64,000 nucleotides of DNA from Aptenodytes patagonicus. Taxonomy: Eukaryota; Chordata; Aves; Sphenisciformes; Spheniscidae. The stretch is from the NCBI RefSeq assembly GCF_965638725.1, contig NW_027472020.1:124001-188000 (forward strand), written 5' to 3'. The notes beneath the pieces were generated by a model that searched no databases, was not told where the DNA came from, and worked only from the letters and a program-made list of their open reading frames with translations. Below, in pieces: positions 41,301 to 59,779 of the stretch. Numbering within the stretch: the stretch's first letter is position 1; every line of letters begins with the position of its first letter. The position numbers and the translations under genes were made by a program.

Positions 41301-41825
41301 TGAGCTGTGCACGGGGACAGCCGTGCGGCAGCCGAGGGTCCTGGCTCAGGGGGTTTCCTCAGCCGAGCCGCCGGCGGCTGCACAAAGAGGCGCGTGGCTC
41401 GCGAGGGCGGGATGTGGCGACAAACCCATCGACCTCCTCAGGTTAGACCTCTCCCATTGTGTCCTTCCAGGCAGCGGCGGGTCATCCCAGGTGGTTCCCC
41501 TGGAAAAAAGCAGCCTGCGACCGGCCAACCCAAGGGCAAACCCGCGCCCACCGGCCGAGCACCAAGGCAGAGCCGAGCGCAGGCAGCAGAACTTCAGAGC
41601 TATGGAGGAGGAGGAGGAGGAGGACTAGTGGAGAAAATCCTCGCTGAAATCGCCACGACGCAGACGGCGAAAGCCAAGCCCTCCCACGCTTGGGAAGCGG
41701 CGACCTTCGTAACACCTGTAATAGCTGTCTTATCGGTAACGAGCTCTGAGGCCAGCCTGCGCGAGGAGCCCGCCTACGAGGTTCTCAGGCAGCCGCTGCC
41801 GAGACCAAGATGGAGAAAACTGTGA
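38370..41825 (+). pseudogene. CCDC81-like: CCDC81-like copy with broken 5' end, unit 3
   Basis: Exons: 38370-38431, 38881-39034, 39257-39513, 39722-39807, 40165-40289, 40843-40924, 41280-41441 and 41471-41825. It shares the exon 2 TGA with unit 2 (exon 2 otherwise reads TAIWAAVASYVQQQFLLCQ) and also lacks exon 1. The rest is open. In the exon at 40843 a CTTGAC change puts a stop in the alternative frame but not in the frame I use. That is the main reason for choosing this frame. Two small intronic deletions near 39857 and 39916 set it apart from the other units. Confidence 0.6.
40961..41132 (+). mobile_element. CR1 LINE 3' end, unit 3
   Basis: Same intronic CR1 insertion as in the other units. 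Confidence 0.85.
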
Positions 41826-42039
41826 ACTTCAGTCCTGAGAGCTTCTGGCCGGTGCTGGAATAATCTCAGAAGTCTGCATTCTGGACGCGGAGCGCTGAGG
41901 CCCGCGCTCTCGAGGCACCCCTCGACGAACACCTCTGTTTTGGTGCAAGCGGCTCGAGGCGATGCCTTGCGCTGAAGACGAGCTCAGCGCTCCCTCGGCT
42001 GGAGAGGCCCCACCTGGAGGGATCGGGGAAAAAGAGATG

Positions 42040-42045
42040 AATAAA
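42040..42045 (+). promoter_or_regulatory. Poly(A) signal of CCDC81-like gene, unit 3
   Basis: AATAAA 215 bp after the stop codon. Confidence 0.6.
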
Positions 42046-42049
42046 AACA

Positions 42050-42990
42050 CAGAGAAGTTGCAAAAGGGCATTGACTTTTTTTGAATTGTTTGCAACCGGA
42101 ACGGGGGAGAAGGGTTTTTTACGGTTGGCTCTGAGATCAGCCAAGCGGGGCCATCTGAGGGACCTTCCCTCGTGACCTCTTCCATCCAAAGGACCTTCTC
42201 CATGGCCGCTATGGAAAGGAAGGTGGTTTTGGGGGCAAGAGAGGGCAACCAGGCACTTGGAGCAATGTTGTGAAGAACTGAAGATCCCTGGAGGGGAAAG
42301 GAGAGGATGCAAGTGCAGCTGGGGAGGCATGGAGGGCACGTACGTGCAGGGGCAGCGGAGGCCACCTAAGCTTACGCCCAGGGCCATAAGGGACCGGGGA
42401 AGGAAAGAGAGCAAGGCTGAGCCCAGCTCCGCTGGCCTGGACTTTCTATTTCCACCTGGGGTAGAGCCAGGGCTCTCTACTATCCTATTTATCTCCCAGA
42501 TGACCCAATTTATATCCACTTTCTACCTCTACTTATGAAATCCTCCAGGTAGGTGCCCTGTTTGGCCATCCCGTGGGCCACCCACGCTGACAGAAGGTCC
42601 ACCTCCAGTCCCAGCACGGTGGCACTCGCGTCCCCTGCTGTTTCCTGGCATTTTCCTCCTTGCCCAAATCCATCCTATGCAACCCAGGAACCAAACCGTC
42701 CTTACGGGAAGCTTCTGCTTAGGACCCCCTCCAGCATCGGGGGGGAAGGGGCCACCCTGATGCCGCCCTAAAGATGCAGTCCCTGACCTTGAGCAAAGGT
42801 TGTTCCTGAGGACACTGGCGCGAGCGAGTGATGAGGGTCTGCAAAGCTGAATTTCACTTTGCAGGGGCAGATCTTTCTGCACCGGTTTGCAAGAGGGTGC
42901 CAGGCTGGGAATTGGAAGACCTTCCTGAAGGGCCAAAATGGAGAGACCTACCCAGAACCAGGAGCTCAGTGTGGGGGTGAGATGTGTCTC
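42050..42990. other. Intergenic stretch without recognised gene, unit 3
   Basis: Equivalent to 2700-3660; no gene seen. Confidence 0.5.
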
Positions 42991-42991
42991 T

Positions 42992-43017
42992 AGGGTGTAT
43001 ATACATATATACACCCT
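42992..43017. repeat. AT-rich imperfect palindrome, unit 3 (26 bp)
   Basis: Identical to the short form in unit 2. Confidence 0.9.
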
Positions 43018-43022
43018 ACATG

Positions 43023-43620
43023 TAGGGTTCAAATCCTTACTACAGGACACAAAACCTAATTTCCCGGTCCAAAGCCTCATTTTTAGGCTACAAAGCCACA
43101 ACTGGCTGTGCAAAGCCTCATTTATACAATCCCAACTCTTATTTTCAAAGTCCAAGTCCTCGGTTTTAGATCCAGACTCTCATATTAAGTTACCAAAGTC
43201 TCATTTATGTGGTCCAAAGCCCCATCTTGAAGGCCCAAACCCTCATTTTGAGGGGCCAAATACTGATTTGTAGGGTCTAAACCCTCTTTCTGGGGAACAA
43301 AGGCTCGGGTTTAGGGTCCAAAGCTTCAGTTGGAGGCTCCAGCGCCTCATTTGTAAGACCCAGGTCTTTGTTTTTAGAGTCCAAAATCTCATTTGATTGT
43401 CCAAATCCTTGTTTTTTGTTTCTGACGCCAAATTCTGAGGGTCCAAAGTCTCATTTTTAGGGCCCAAGGCCTCCTTTTTAGGGTTCTGCGCCTCTTTTCT
43501 TTTAGAGTCCAATTCTCAATTTTTAGGGCCCAAAGCCTCATATTTCATTTGAAGCCACAATTTTCACTTTTAGCGCCCAAAGCCTCATTTTCAGGATCCC
43601 TCCCCTCATTTTCAGGGTCT
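43023..43620 (+). repeat. Degenerate 22-bp minisatellite, unit 3
   Basis: Same array as unit 1. Confidence 0.85.
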
Positions 43621-43845
43621 CAGTGTCACTGGTGGCATCATCCAGGGCTGCCCTTTATCCTTCTCGGACAGCTCTAAGCTTCCACAAAGCACAGCCCTTC
43701 TTTCCAGGGCCGGGCTGCCCTTTCGTTCGTTTTACTTCAGCACAAACACTACCAGAGCCTGCGGCCACGCTCCAGTACCTCATCGCACCTCAGCCCCTGC
43801 TGTGAACTAACATGGACAGTCACACCGTTGACGCGCTCTCCTGCC

Positions 43846-43910
43846 CTTCTCTGGACGCGCTCCAGCACCTCGACGTCCTTCTTGTAGCGAGGGGCCCAAA
43901 ACTGAAGACA
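43846..43910 (-). mobile_element. CR1 remnant left by a deletion, unit 3
   Basis: Same deletion junction (CTCCTGCC|CTTCTCTGG) as in unit 1. Confidence 0.85.
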
Positions 43911-43914
43911 GCCT

Positions 43915-44940
43915 CGGAGGGCGGGCCCTCAGCGCCTGACAGCGCAGGCTGCGGCAGGGGCTGGGCCGGGCCGCCGCCATGACAACCGCCCCCTCCCCCT
44001 GGAACGCTCCCCCACTTCAGCCCAGAGCCTTCCCCGGCCGGCACGGCGACAGCCAATCGGCTGCCGCCGCGGGAAGCGCCGCCAATCGGAGCCGGGCGTG
44101 CCCTGCCCAATCCCAGCGCCGCTCTCGGGAGGCCGGCAGAGAGGCGGGAAAGCCCTGAGGGGAGGGACCCGCCCCCGGCTGCGGCCCGTCCGGCCCGGGC
44201 CCGTGCGGCCCCCGCGGCTTCTGCCGGGCCCCTCCGCGTCCCCGGGGCAGCCGGGGGGAGGAAGGCCCTGGCGCTTCCCGGCCGGTGTCACCCCAAGGAG
44301 CGCGGGACCTCCCGCCACGCGGAGCAGCGAGGGAGGCGCCCGGTGCCCTCACGATGTCTGCGGCGGGGGGAGGTGAGGAAGCAAAGCGCGTCCGGGCTCG
44401 GCGCCCTCGGCTCAGCCTCAGGCCGCGACGGGAGCCGAGGGGCTCTTCCGCTGCTGGGAGCCGCCCGAGGCAGCTGCCAGGTACCTGCCTGAGCTAGTTC
44501 GCCCGTTTGGGGCGGGAGGTGTCTGCTCTGGGACCCGCCTGGGACTCCCCCCAGGTACGGGGCGGCTTTGGCGGCCCTCATCTGAAAGGCGCACGTGTCC
44601 GGGGTGGCAGCCCGGGAGCCCTGCCCTGTCGAGACCCCAGGTAGCGTGCCTCCTCCAGGAGGAAGCTCCAACTGCATGCAGCCACCTGGGACTCCGGCTG
44701 GGCGGAAAGCGAAGGTGGTTTGCATCTGGTGGAAGGACCCCCCCAGGCCAGGCGGCTGTCTGGGACCGCTGCGAGGTAGCAGCAGCGCAGGTCGGTTTGC
44801 CTCATCCGGGAAGGAGCTGACATCCCGCCTGTGCACCGGGAGGGAGCTCGTCCGTGGTGGTTCCTCCGGTGGTTTTGTGTCCTCGTGGGCGAAGCGCTCA
44901 GCCTCCGCGGCCGCAAAGTATTTCTAGTGGTGCCCGGCCT
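43915..44940 (+). promoter_or_regulatory. CpG island with CCAAT boxes and orphan first exon, unit 3
   Basis: Same structure; short exon ATG 44354 to 44372, donor GAG|GTGAGG, phase 1. Confidence 0.7.
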
Positions 44941-45524
44941 GGTTTCTCTGCGCAGAGACCTACCCCCGGTGCAGAGTCGCTGCCCAGTTGTCGTTGCCTC
45001 CACTGGCAGGCTGTGATTGTGGGAGCTCTGATGGCAGGTCGCTGACTGGGGGGCTGCAGGGCCCGCTGCCCAAGTTGGTTTTCGGTGGCGTATAGTTAGC
45101 TCCGTTTCAGAGGGACTCTGCGCAAAGGGGGACCCAAGTAGATTTGCGTCTGCGTGCGAGTCGCCTCGCTCCTGGGAAGCAGCTGAGGATTTCTCCCTGG
45201 TAGATCCCCGGTGCGGCTGTCCCCCCGGAGTGAAAATCTCATCCCAGGTGACAGCCCACTTGACTTGCCAGGCAGTTGCTGGAGCTATTTTAAAATTTAC
45301 ACAGAAACTGCGTTCTCAGGTAGCAGCCTGGGACTCCTAGAAGGTACCTACCTGAAAAGTTTCTCTCCTGTTGCAAGAAGGACCATGGTTAGTAGTGGCT
45401 CAGGCTTCCTGCCAGGCTTCCTGGCCTGTCTTTTTGGCCACCTCAGGAGGGAGTAGAACTCTTGGGTTCTAGATTCCTCCAAGGTAGCTACTGGTGGAGT
45501 TTTGTGTATGCTGCAGTCAGGCCC

Positions 45525-52366
<6,842 letters not shown>

Positions 52367-54254
52367 GTATGTCACGGTACCTCGCTGGTTTTGAGTACCC
52401 GGGGTGATTATTGTTGTATGTTAACTAAGGTATTTTAATTTGGCATTTTTTTTTTAATGTTTTGATATCCCCACACGCTACTAACCCTTTGTGATGGACC
52501 AGCTCTTAGCCAGCGTTGTGAAAACCGTTGCAGGTCTCTCCGTGTTACTTTTTTTTTTTTTTTTTTTTTAATTAATACAGGCAACATCACACCCCAGATG
52601 GATAAACGAATTTTGCAATAAATGGGGGCAAGTAAATTTACTTCAGCAGGGCACCTCCCCGCACGTGTATTTATATTCAGTGGCTGGCCCAGCCTGAGAC
52701 CTTCAAGACAGGCGTTGGTTCAGATTTGGTCCCTGCACGTCGGTTTTCAGTAAGTGAGGAGGAGGTTTTAACATTAACTTCAAAAATTAACGTTAAGCAA
52801 AAAATCCCAGACATACCCGTTCACAACTTCTCCTTCTATATATGAAGGAATTTAGGAGTGTTTTGTGTCCGGGCTGCGCTATAATGCCGTGAATATAGTT
52901 AAGTTGTATTGAGAACGAATTTAAGCTGGCTTCAGAGGGTATCTAGTTTAGCTTATCGCTGCGTTTCTTGTATATTCCTGCCGTTATAATTTCTCGTCAT
53001 TCTGAAAAACGCCAGTTTTTTTCAAAAAGGATTTGTAGAAAACGAAAGCGCGTATCAACGCAGAAAGGCAATAAGGCCAATATTTTGCCAGTGGTGTGTT
53101 CCGCATCATTTTTGCTCATCGTTCCCATGTAAATGAATACATTTCAGGCAAGCAGCCCGTGCGTATTTTACAGCCTTGCAGTTAAGCGTAGATATCCACG
53201 TAGGACACAAATGTACTTGGACAGACTAGAAAGAAGTGACTGTACACAAAATCTACCCCATCTGGAATACAGTCACAGTTAGAGCCAGGAAAGTGCTTTC
53301 AAATGGTTTAGAAAGGTAGGGGCAGCGATCGCCAAAGATTTTGACTACGCATCCCCAGCAGTAAGAGTTTTTGAGCGCCTCCCCCCAACATACGCATCTT
53401 TATTTATAAATTATATACATATCTAGGTATAGAAAACAATTGTGCTACCTACTGTTATGTGCATCACAAAGCATACACAGAGACAGAAATTTAAAAAGGT
53501 GGGTAAAGGTGAAATAGATGCTACGATAAAAATATTTTAACTTTTATTTATTAATAGTAATAAACCATTTTCTTCCCACACCCCAGTGGATTTGTTTTGC
53601 GCTCCACTGCACTAGAGGATGGTATTTTCCGCTGCCATTATCAAATCTCCACGTTAGGAGCCCGAGGGAAAAGCAGAGAAAATCTAGTTGGGCAAAAATG
53701 GTTTAGTTTTCGTTAAGAGCTGTTAATTGTTTAAAGGTTGCAGCAGAACCTTTGAACAGAGGCTGGTGTGGAGTTATTGACTCCGTTTGTGACTCTTTTT
53801 TATCGTTGTTCTTAATTTTTATCATTATTCTTCAACACAGAAGCTCGACCGTGGAGCAGTTGCTGTGTAAGAAAGTCAGCGATTAGTGGTGCTTGTTATA
53901 ATGATTGGCATTTCCAGCGTGTCAGCTTTAAACTTTTTGTTTTAAGCCGTTGAATAGCTGGAATTAAATTAGACGGTGATTATACGGACTATGGGTTTAA
54001 AAGAAATGCTTTTTATATGGTAATAAAAAAAAAAAAGGTGTGTTGTTTCATTAGTTTTCCAGGTGGCCAAAATGTTGTTGTTTTGTCCTCAGTGCTCCGA
54101 TTTCTCATTTCTTTTGACTTTCTCAAGGAATTGGACGTAAACTGCTAAGGGAGAAAAGGGTTTTTCTGCTATTTGCAGTTGTAAGATTACATAGTAATCG
54201 CCCATTGTCCTGCTCTTACAGAAAGCTGGTAAGGAAAAGCGTAATTAGAGCGGT

Positions 54255-54904
54255 CTTAAATCGACCGATAATGAAGAACGCAATAAAATAACTGTATAAT
54301 TACATTATATCTGTATAATTCTATCACAGCGGAGCTGCGTGGGAGCGGCGCTGGGATCTGACCCAGCAAGTGCCATCTCTGGGCAACTTAAAGGATATTC
54401 TCTGCCCGGAGACCTGGTGGAATTGGGCACAACCTAAAGAAGTTGTGAATCCGCTATCTGCCTAAACTCAAGTCGGCTGGTCCAAGAAATGCGCCCCGAT
54501 TCACACTCCTATTTTGCTAGGTCTGGAACGACGAGTTTCGCAATCCATCGGAAGCATTTTTGCCGCTGTAAAAGGCGATTTAAAAAAGAAAAAAAAGGAG
54601 CAAAAGGAGCAAAACGCCTGCAGGACCGGAGCGATAACCAGGGGACGCACAGAGATCTTGCCACTGAATTCAGTAGTTTGGGAAACTTCAGGGGATTACA
54701 GGAAAACGAGGGAAAAAAGGTCTGAATTATGAAAACCATTGTTTTAATCCTTTCTTATGCTGCAGAATTCACATCAGGACAAATTTCTTTAATATTCAGC
54801 ACCTCATTGGTAGCGGAGGAGTCTGCAAGAGATCTGCGAAGGCGGAGGAACGAGGAAGATCAAAGCCTCCAACGTTTGGAAAATGAAGAATGATAGAGAG
54901 ATTC
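54255..54904. other. 650-bp insert of unknown origin at the array break
   Basis: This stretch is not in units 1 or 2. Identity with them ends at AGAGCGGT (54254) and a diverged version of their sequence resumes near 54905. It has an AT-rich start, a GC-rich middle and an A-rich run at about 54585-54615. I see no terminal inverted repeats, target-site duplication or coding match. Confidence 0.6.
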
Positions 54905-55029
54905 GTTTATTTATTTTTAAATTGAAGAGGAGGGAAAAATGGTAAGCCTCAAGTGGGCTGAAAAAAGCGTATTCGGACAAGAAACCGCCCAAGGATAAAT
55001 CGCTAACTTTCTTTTTCCTCTTCCTTCAG

Positions 55030-55200
55030 AATATTTGAGAGAGAAAGGTTTTGCGCCGTGGTTAGGCTGAGCCGAATAACGTGAAGTTTACCTGAATTAA
55101 AATTTTGGGGGTGACCTCAACCGTCCGGGCGGTGTCAGTATCGCAGAATGGTGAAGCGATCCGATCCCCTCGCGCTGCGTCCCACGAGGGCCAAAACCGG
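55030..55200 (+). pseudogene. MGAM-like: Diverged, broken copy of GH31 exon 8
   Basis: Same 171-bp length and flanks as 15072-15242, but clearly more diverged than the array units. It reads AAT ATT TGA at the start (TTA in the intact copies) with further stops, e.g. TAG after GTGGT. Acceptor and donor sites are still visible. This is an old paralogue, not a member of the young array. Homology with the intron continues to about 55300, and exon 9 is not found. Confidence 0.85.
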
Positions 55201-55309
55201 GTAAGTCGACGGTTTACGGGCAAATCCTGTCGTTGCCGTTAGTTCCGTGCTCTTAACCGCTTGGGGGTTCACCTCTTGGCTGTAATATAACTTGTATCTA
55301 CGATTCTTT

Positions 55310-55555
55310 GGTTCTGTGAAGGGTCTGTTTGTGGCAGCTGGGGTAAAATAAGGATTTTTGCCCAGCGTGGGACGGCCGAGCGTATCCCACCGGGGCTGAT
55401 CGACAAGAGCACGCAGTTTCCATCTGCGCTCTCTGCCGGTTCGAGGAGAATGCGCAGGATTACGGGGCTGGGCCAGCGCGGCCGTACGTCGGCTGGACGG
55501 TGTGCACGGAGGAAGGAGCTGGCGGCAGCCCTGGTCACGGCGAGCGGCAGGTCAC
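55310..55555. other. Unique spacer before the CCDC81-like promoter
   Basis: Becomes steadily more GC-rich; no gene or repeat recognised. Present once in the window. Confidence 0.4.
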
Positions 55556-55706
55556 TGGCGTGTCACAGTGGGCGGCAGAGCCAGCGGCGGCCACGTCACC
55601 GTGGTGTTACACTGGTTCTGTGACACGGCCGCGCAGGGCTACAAAAGGGGCCGCCGGGACGGTGGGTCCTGCACCCTGGAGGAGCGTCCGTAGGACGAAG
55701 GCAGGG
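55556..55706 (+). promoter_or_regulatory. Promoter of the complete CCDC81-like gene
   Basis: A TATA-like CTACAAAAGG at 55639-55648 lies about 60 bp before the ATG, with CpG-rich flanks, GGGCGG at 55569, a CACGTCACC (CRE/E-box-like) element near 55594 and TGTCACA/TGTGACA inverted elements. It occurs only once in the window. Inferred from position and motifs. Confidence 0.55.
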
Positions 55707-58700
55707 ATGAGCTCCCACAGGGCTGTCGCTGCTGAGGAGCAACCCTTGAGCGTGAGGCGGATCAAGATGGACTTCTGGGACGGGATGGAGCACGCCTTCA
55801 TGATGCCCAGCATCACCGCCAAAGGTACAGGCATCCACAGCCACCGCGGGAGTGCTTACAGGACCAACGGTTGTAGCGCTGTGTGGGTGAGACTCGGCAC
55901 TGCAGCCATCTCAGGGGTGTTTCCATCTGGGGCCGGGGACATCAATGTCACTTTACATCTGGCAATGTGCCACAGCTCAGGGGGTGTTGGAGGGTTGAGA
56001 GCTGGCAGACGCAGAGCGCAACCTGGTTTTCCTTTGCCTTCTAGAGCGAACCGCCGTCTGGGACGCAGTGGCTGGCTACGTTCAAGAACAGCTCCTGCTG
56101 CACAAGGTGGGGCGACACCCGCATCCTCTTAGTCCACCCAGGGGAGTGGGGAGTCCCCACGGGCCTGGGGCATGGCCTGCAGTTACTTTTCCCTCCTCAG
56201 AAAGCAGGAAACTCACCCCAAAAGTCCCCGCTGGGGGACAAGCAGGGCTCGTGCAAGGGTGGTATCACCTCCGGCAGGTGGTATTGTACCGCGGGGCTGA
56301 TCCCGGTCGCTGGAGACCCCTGGATGCCCTCGGGCTGCTTCTGCCCTGACTCCAGCACTGCTTTTTCGGGGCAGGGGAAAGGGAAGGAGAGGGCTCGGCA
56401 GCTCCTCCTTAAAGCTCTCCCCACTGCCCTGGCTCGCGTCTCTGAACAGCAGGAGCGGGCAGGGTCTGGTCCAAAGCACCGTCCCTGGACAGGGCCACTC
56501 CCAGCTCTTCCCTCCAGCCAGTCCCTCACTCTGCAGCCCTTGCCTTCTCTCCTGCTCCAGGGAGTCCGAATTCCAACCCTCGGCTCCTTCGACGCCGTCC
56601 CCCAGTGGATCCAGGCTGGGAACGAGGCGGTGATTATCCAGAGGCCCGTCTTTCGCCTGGCCAGGAACCTGGCGGTTGTCCACAACCTGATGGATGACAA
56701 GGACTACCTGCCCGGTAAGACGTCGGATTAAACCCTGGCTGGCTGCAGGGTCGTTTCATCCCTGCCCTGGGTCTGAGATGCTCTGAAAAAGCAACTCTCT
56801 CTCTGCAGAGCAGGCCCAAAAATGTTTTTTTTTTTTCCTGGGGGGGGCGATGCGATGACTGCAGTAAGCAGCCCTTGGGAAACGCCTGTGGAAAGGCCAG
56901 TGGGCGAGCGCCTCCATCCCCTTCCTGTGCCTTTCCAGGCGATAAGGAGCTGGAGCCTCTGAAATACGCCAAGGTGGCCACGGACGCCTCTGTGTCCCGG
57001 CGAAAAGTGGAGGGCTGCATCCTAGGCGTCACGTCCCTCCTCTCTCACTGCCTGGGGAAGGGGGCGAACGTTGCCCTCGTCCTGAGGAACGTTGGGGTGC
57101 TCCTCATCGAAGGCAGGAGAGTGGAAATGAAATTCTACTACGACTTCCTGGAGACCTTGTCCGGGAAGAAGAACCTGGCAAAAGCTGTTTTCAAGGTGAG
57201 CGTTTCAGTTTTGCTGTGGCGCGGGCACTCCCACGGCGGTGTCGTGGCGCTGCCCACGCGTGGCCCGGCTGGGATGCGGTCATCCCACTTGAGCGAGGCG
57301 AGACCTACGGTCCTAACAACTCCCCCTGCCTCGGGCTCCTCCGATTCGGAGCGCCTCGGCCGTGCGGAGGGCATCCTGCCATCTTTGTGGTCCTCCCTTG
57401 CAGGTCCCCTGGCTGCTGGACATGCTGGTGTCCCGGGTGGCACCCGTGGCCTCGCTGAGTGTTTCCGGCCGCGTCATCCTCTTTCCCGAGTGAGTATGTT
57501 GGCGGCTGCAGCCGCTGGTTGGTGCAGACGCTCAAGGTAGCATTTGCTCCTTGTGACCACGGATGTCCTCCCATGGGGACAATCAGGCAGCGGCTCTTGT
57601 TGGCGTCCCCAGGTCGTAGTCGGTCCCACGAGGCAGATCTGATGGGAAAGACAGAGGAATTTAGGCAACATTTTCTTCCCGTGGCGGCCAGGGCTTCTTT
57701 GCCAGGGGACTCCATTTCCCAGGGCTGTCCTTGCGGGTGGGGCACGGTAGACGTTGGAAAAACACGGTAGACTTGGGGAAAAGAACGGCCTTTACGGCCC
57801 TTCCAAAGTCTGCCCGTCAGCAGGTGATTGCGGCGAGCGAGTGCTGGTGGTGCTCTGGGTCACGTCGGCGTCTTCTCCTTGTTGCCAGGTTTGAAACGGA
57901 GCTTGTGGCCGAGCCGCTGCCCAGGCCTCTTCTCAAGACCTCGAGGCGAGTCCCCGGCGGGGACAAGCAGATGAGAAGGGAGGGTTTGCCACATCTCGGG
58001 CAAGGCACGAAAGGTAAAGCAGCTCCCGGCTCCTTTCCACGGCACGGGCAACCAAGTTCTGTCGTCGGGTGGGGAAAAGCACCGGCGTTGCGGGTCAAAA
58101 GGCTCCGACTTGGGCCAAAGCTTCATGCCAGCTCGGCCCAGCCTTTTCTCCCGACGACTCGTCGGCTTCACCGAAACGGAGCCCTGGGGTGGGACGTGCC
58201 CAAGGGTACGGTGGGAGGATGGTGATCCAAGGCCCTCTCCTCCCCCCTCAGAAGTGACCCCACCAAAAGTGTCCCTGTCACCTCCCCGGCATCACCCAGC
58301 CCCCTCAGTCCCAACCCGGGCGCTGATGAGGCGATTGCAAAAGCACGTTGGAAGTGGGGAACCGGGGCAAGCGCCGGTGCTGGGGAGGGTGCCGGGCCTC
58401 TGGAGACAGCGGATGGGAGGGGGAGCAGAACGGCCCTCTCGGATGCTTTGGAAAGAGGCCTGAGCAGCGCTGCCTGTCACCGGGGCCGGCAGCGTCCCGG
58501 CGACGCTCTTCTGACGAGGTCTCTCCTTCCTGTTTCCAGTGGGATTCCCTGGTTTTCCCTTTCCAGCTAGTCCAAGCTCGAGAAATGATGAGATACCACC
58601 GTTCTGGGAAATCAGGGGGAAGAGGAGGAGGAGAAGCTCTCGGGTCAGGTGAGGCTCAGGGCTGGCGTCTGCACGGGCTCCTTTTGCCCAGAGAGGCGGT

Positions 58701-59552
58701 CACTGCCCCATCCCGGGAAACGTTCAAGGTCAGGTTGGAGGGGGCCTCTGAGCGACCTGATCTAGTCGAAGACGGCCCTGCTCCTCGCAGGGAGGCTTGG
58801 ACTAGACGACCTTCAGAAGCCCCTTCCAACCCAAAGCCTTCTGTGATTCTGTGATTTCCTGACCCGGCAAGAGCCCGTTGCCCAGCCCCAAACACTCGCC
58901 GCCTGTTGCCGCCCAACAGTGGTGACGGCAGCGCCCGGAGGGGCGGGATGGGGCTGCCGGGAGCCCCCCGTTTCACAGGGCTGCTTCCTCTCGGGCCCTT
59001 CAGGAGAGCCCCAGCGTGGCCTCCTGAGCTGTGCACGGGGACAGCCGTGCGGCAGCCGAGGGTCCTGGCTCAGGGGGTTTCCTCAGCCGAGCCGCCGGCG
59101 GCTGCACAAAGAGGCGCGTGGCTCGCGAGGGCGGGATGTGGCGACAAACCCATCGACCTCCTCAGGTTAGACCTCTCCCATTGTGTCCTTCCAGGCAGCG
59201 GCAGGTCATCCCAGGCGGTTCCTCTGGAAAAAAGCAGCCTGCAACCGGCCAACCCAAGGGCAAACCCGCGCCCACCGCCCGAGCACCAAGGCAGAGCCGA
59301 GCGCAGGCAGCAGAACTTCAGAGCTACGGAGGAGGAGGAGGAGGAGGAGGACTAGTGGAGAAAATCCTCGCTGAAATCGCCACGATGCAGACGGCGAAAG
59401 CCAAGCCCTCCCACGCTCGGGAAGCGGCGACCTTCGTAACACCCGTAATCGCCGTCTTATCGGTAACGAGCTCTGAGGCCAGCCTGCGCGAGGAGCCCGC
59501 CTACGAGGTTCTCGGGCAGCCGCTGCTGAGACCAAGATGGAGAAAACTGTGA
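55707..59552 (+). CDS. CCDC81-like: Complete CCDC81-like gene (467 codons)
   Basis: Nine exons: 55707-55824, 56045-56106, 56561-56714, 56939-57195, 57404-57489, 57889-58013, 58567-58648, 59004-59165 and 59195-59552. The total is 1404 bases, all phases agree and all introns are GT/AG. Residues about 40-112 form the first HU-type domain (AVWDAVAGYVQEQLLLHK, GVRIPTLGSF, IIQRPVFRLARNL) and about 113-197 the second (KVEGCILGVTSLLSHCLGKG, GVLLIEGRRVEMKFYYDFL). The rest is a basic, Ser/Pro/Gly-rich tail with a Gly run. Human CCDC81, from memory about 650 residues, has a Cys-rich and long coiled-coil C-terminus; none is seen here. Translation could also start at 55767. Exons up to 58013 are well supported by the family; the last three rest on phase and conservation between units. 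Confidence 0.82.
58685..58857 (+). mobile_element. CR1 LINE 3' end, unit 4
   Basis: Same intronic CR1 as in units 1-3, between exons 58567-58648 and 59004-59165. Confidence 0.85.
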
Positions 59553-59766
59553 ACTTCAGTCCTGAGAGCTTCTGGCCGGTGCTGGAATAATCTCAGAAGT
59601 CTGCATTCTGGACGCGGAGCGCTGAGGCCCGCGCGCTCGAGGCACCCCTCGACGAACACCTCTGTTTTGGTGCAAGCGGCTCGAGGCGATGCCTTGCGCT
59701 GAAGACGAGCTCAGCGCTCCCTCGGCTGGAGAGGCCCCACCTGGAGGGATCGGGGAAAAAGAGATG

Positions 59767-59772
59767 AATAAA
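59767..59772 (+). promoter_or_regulatory. Poly(A) signal of CCDC81-like gene, unit 4
   Basis: AATAAA 215 bp after the stop codon. Confidence 0.6.
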
Positions 59773-59779
59773 AACACAG

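Noticed and set aside
54489-54725. 78-codon frame in the 650-bp insert, considered as a viral or transposon remnant
   Set aside because: Lys-rich reading through an A-rich run; no recognisable motif. No retroviral or LTR element was recognised anywhere in the window.
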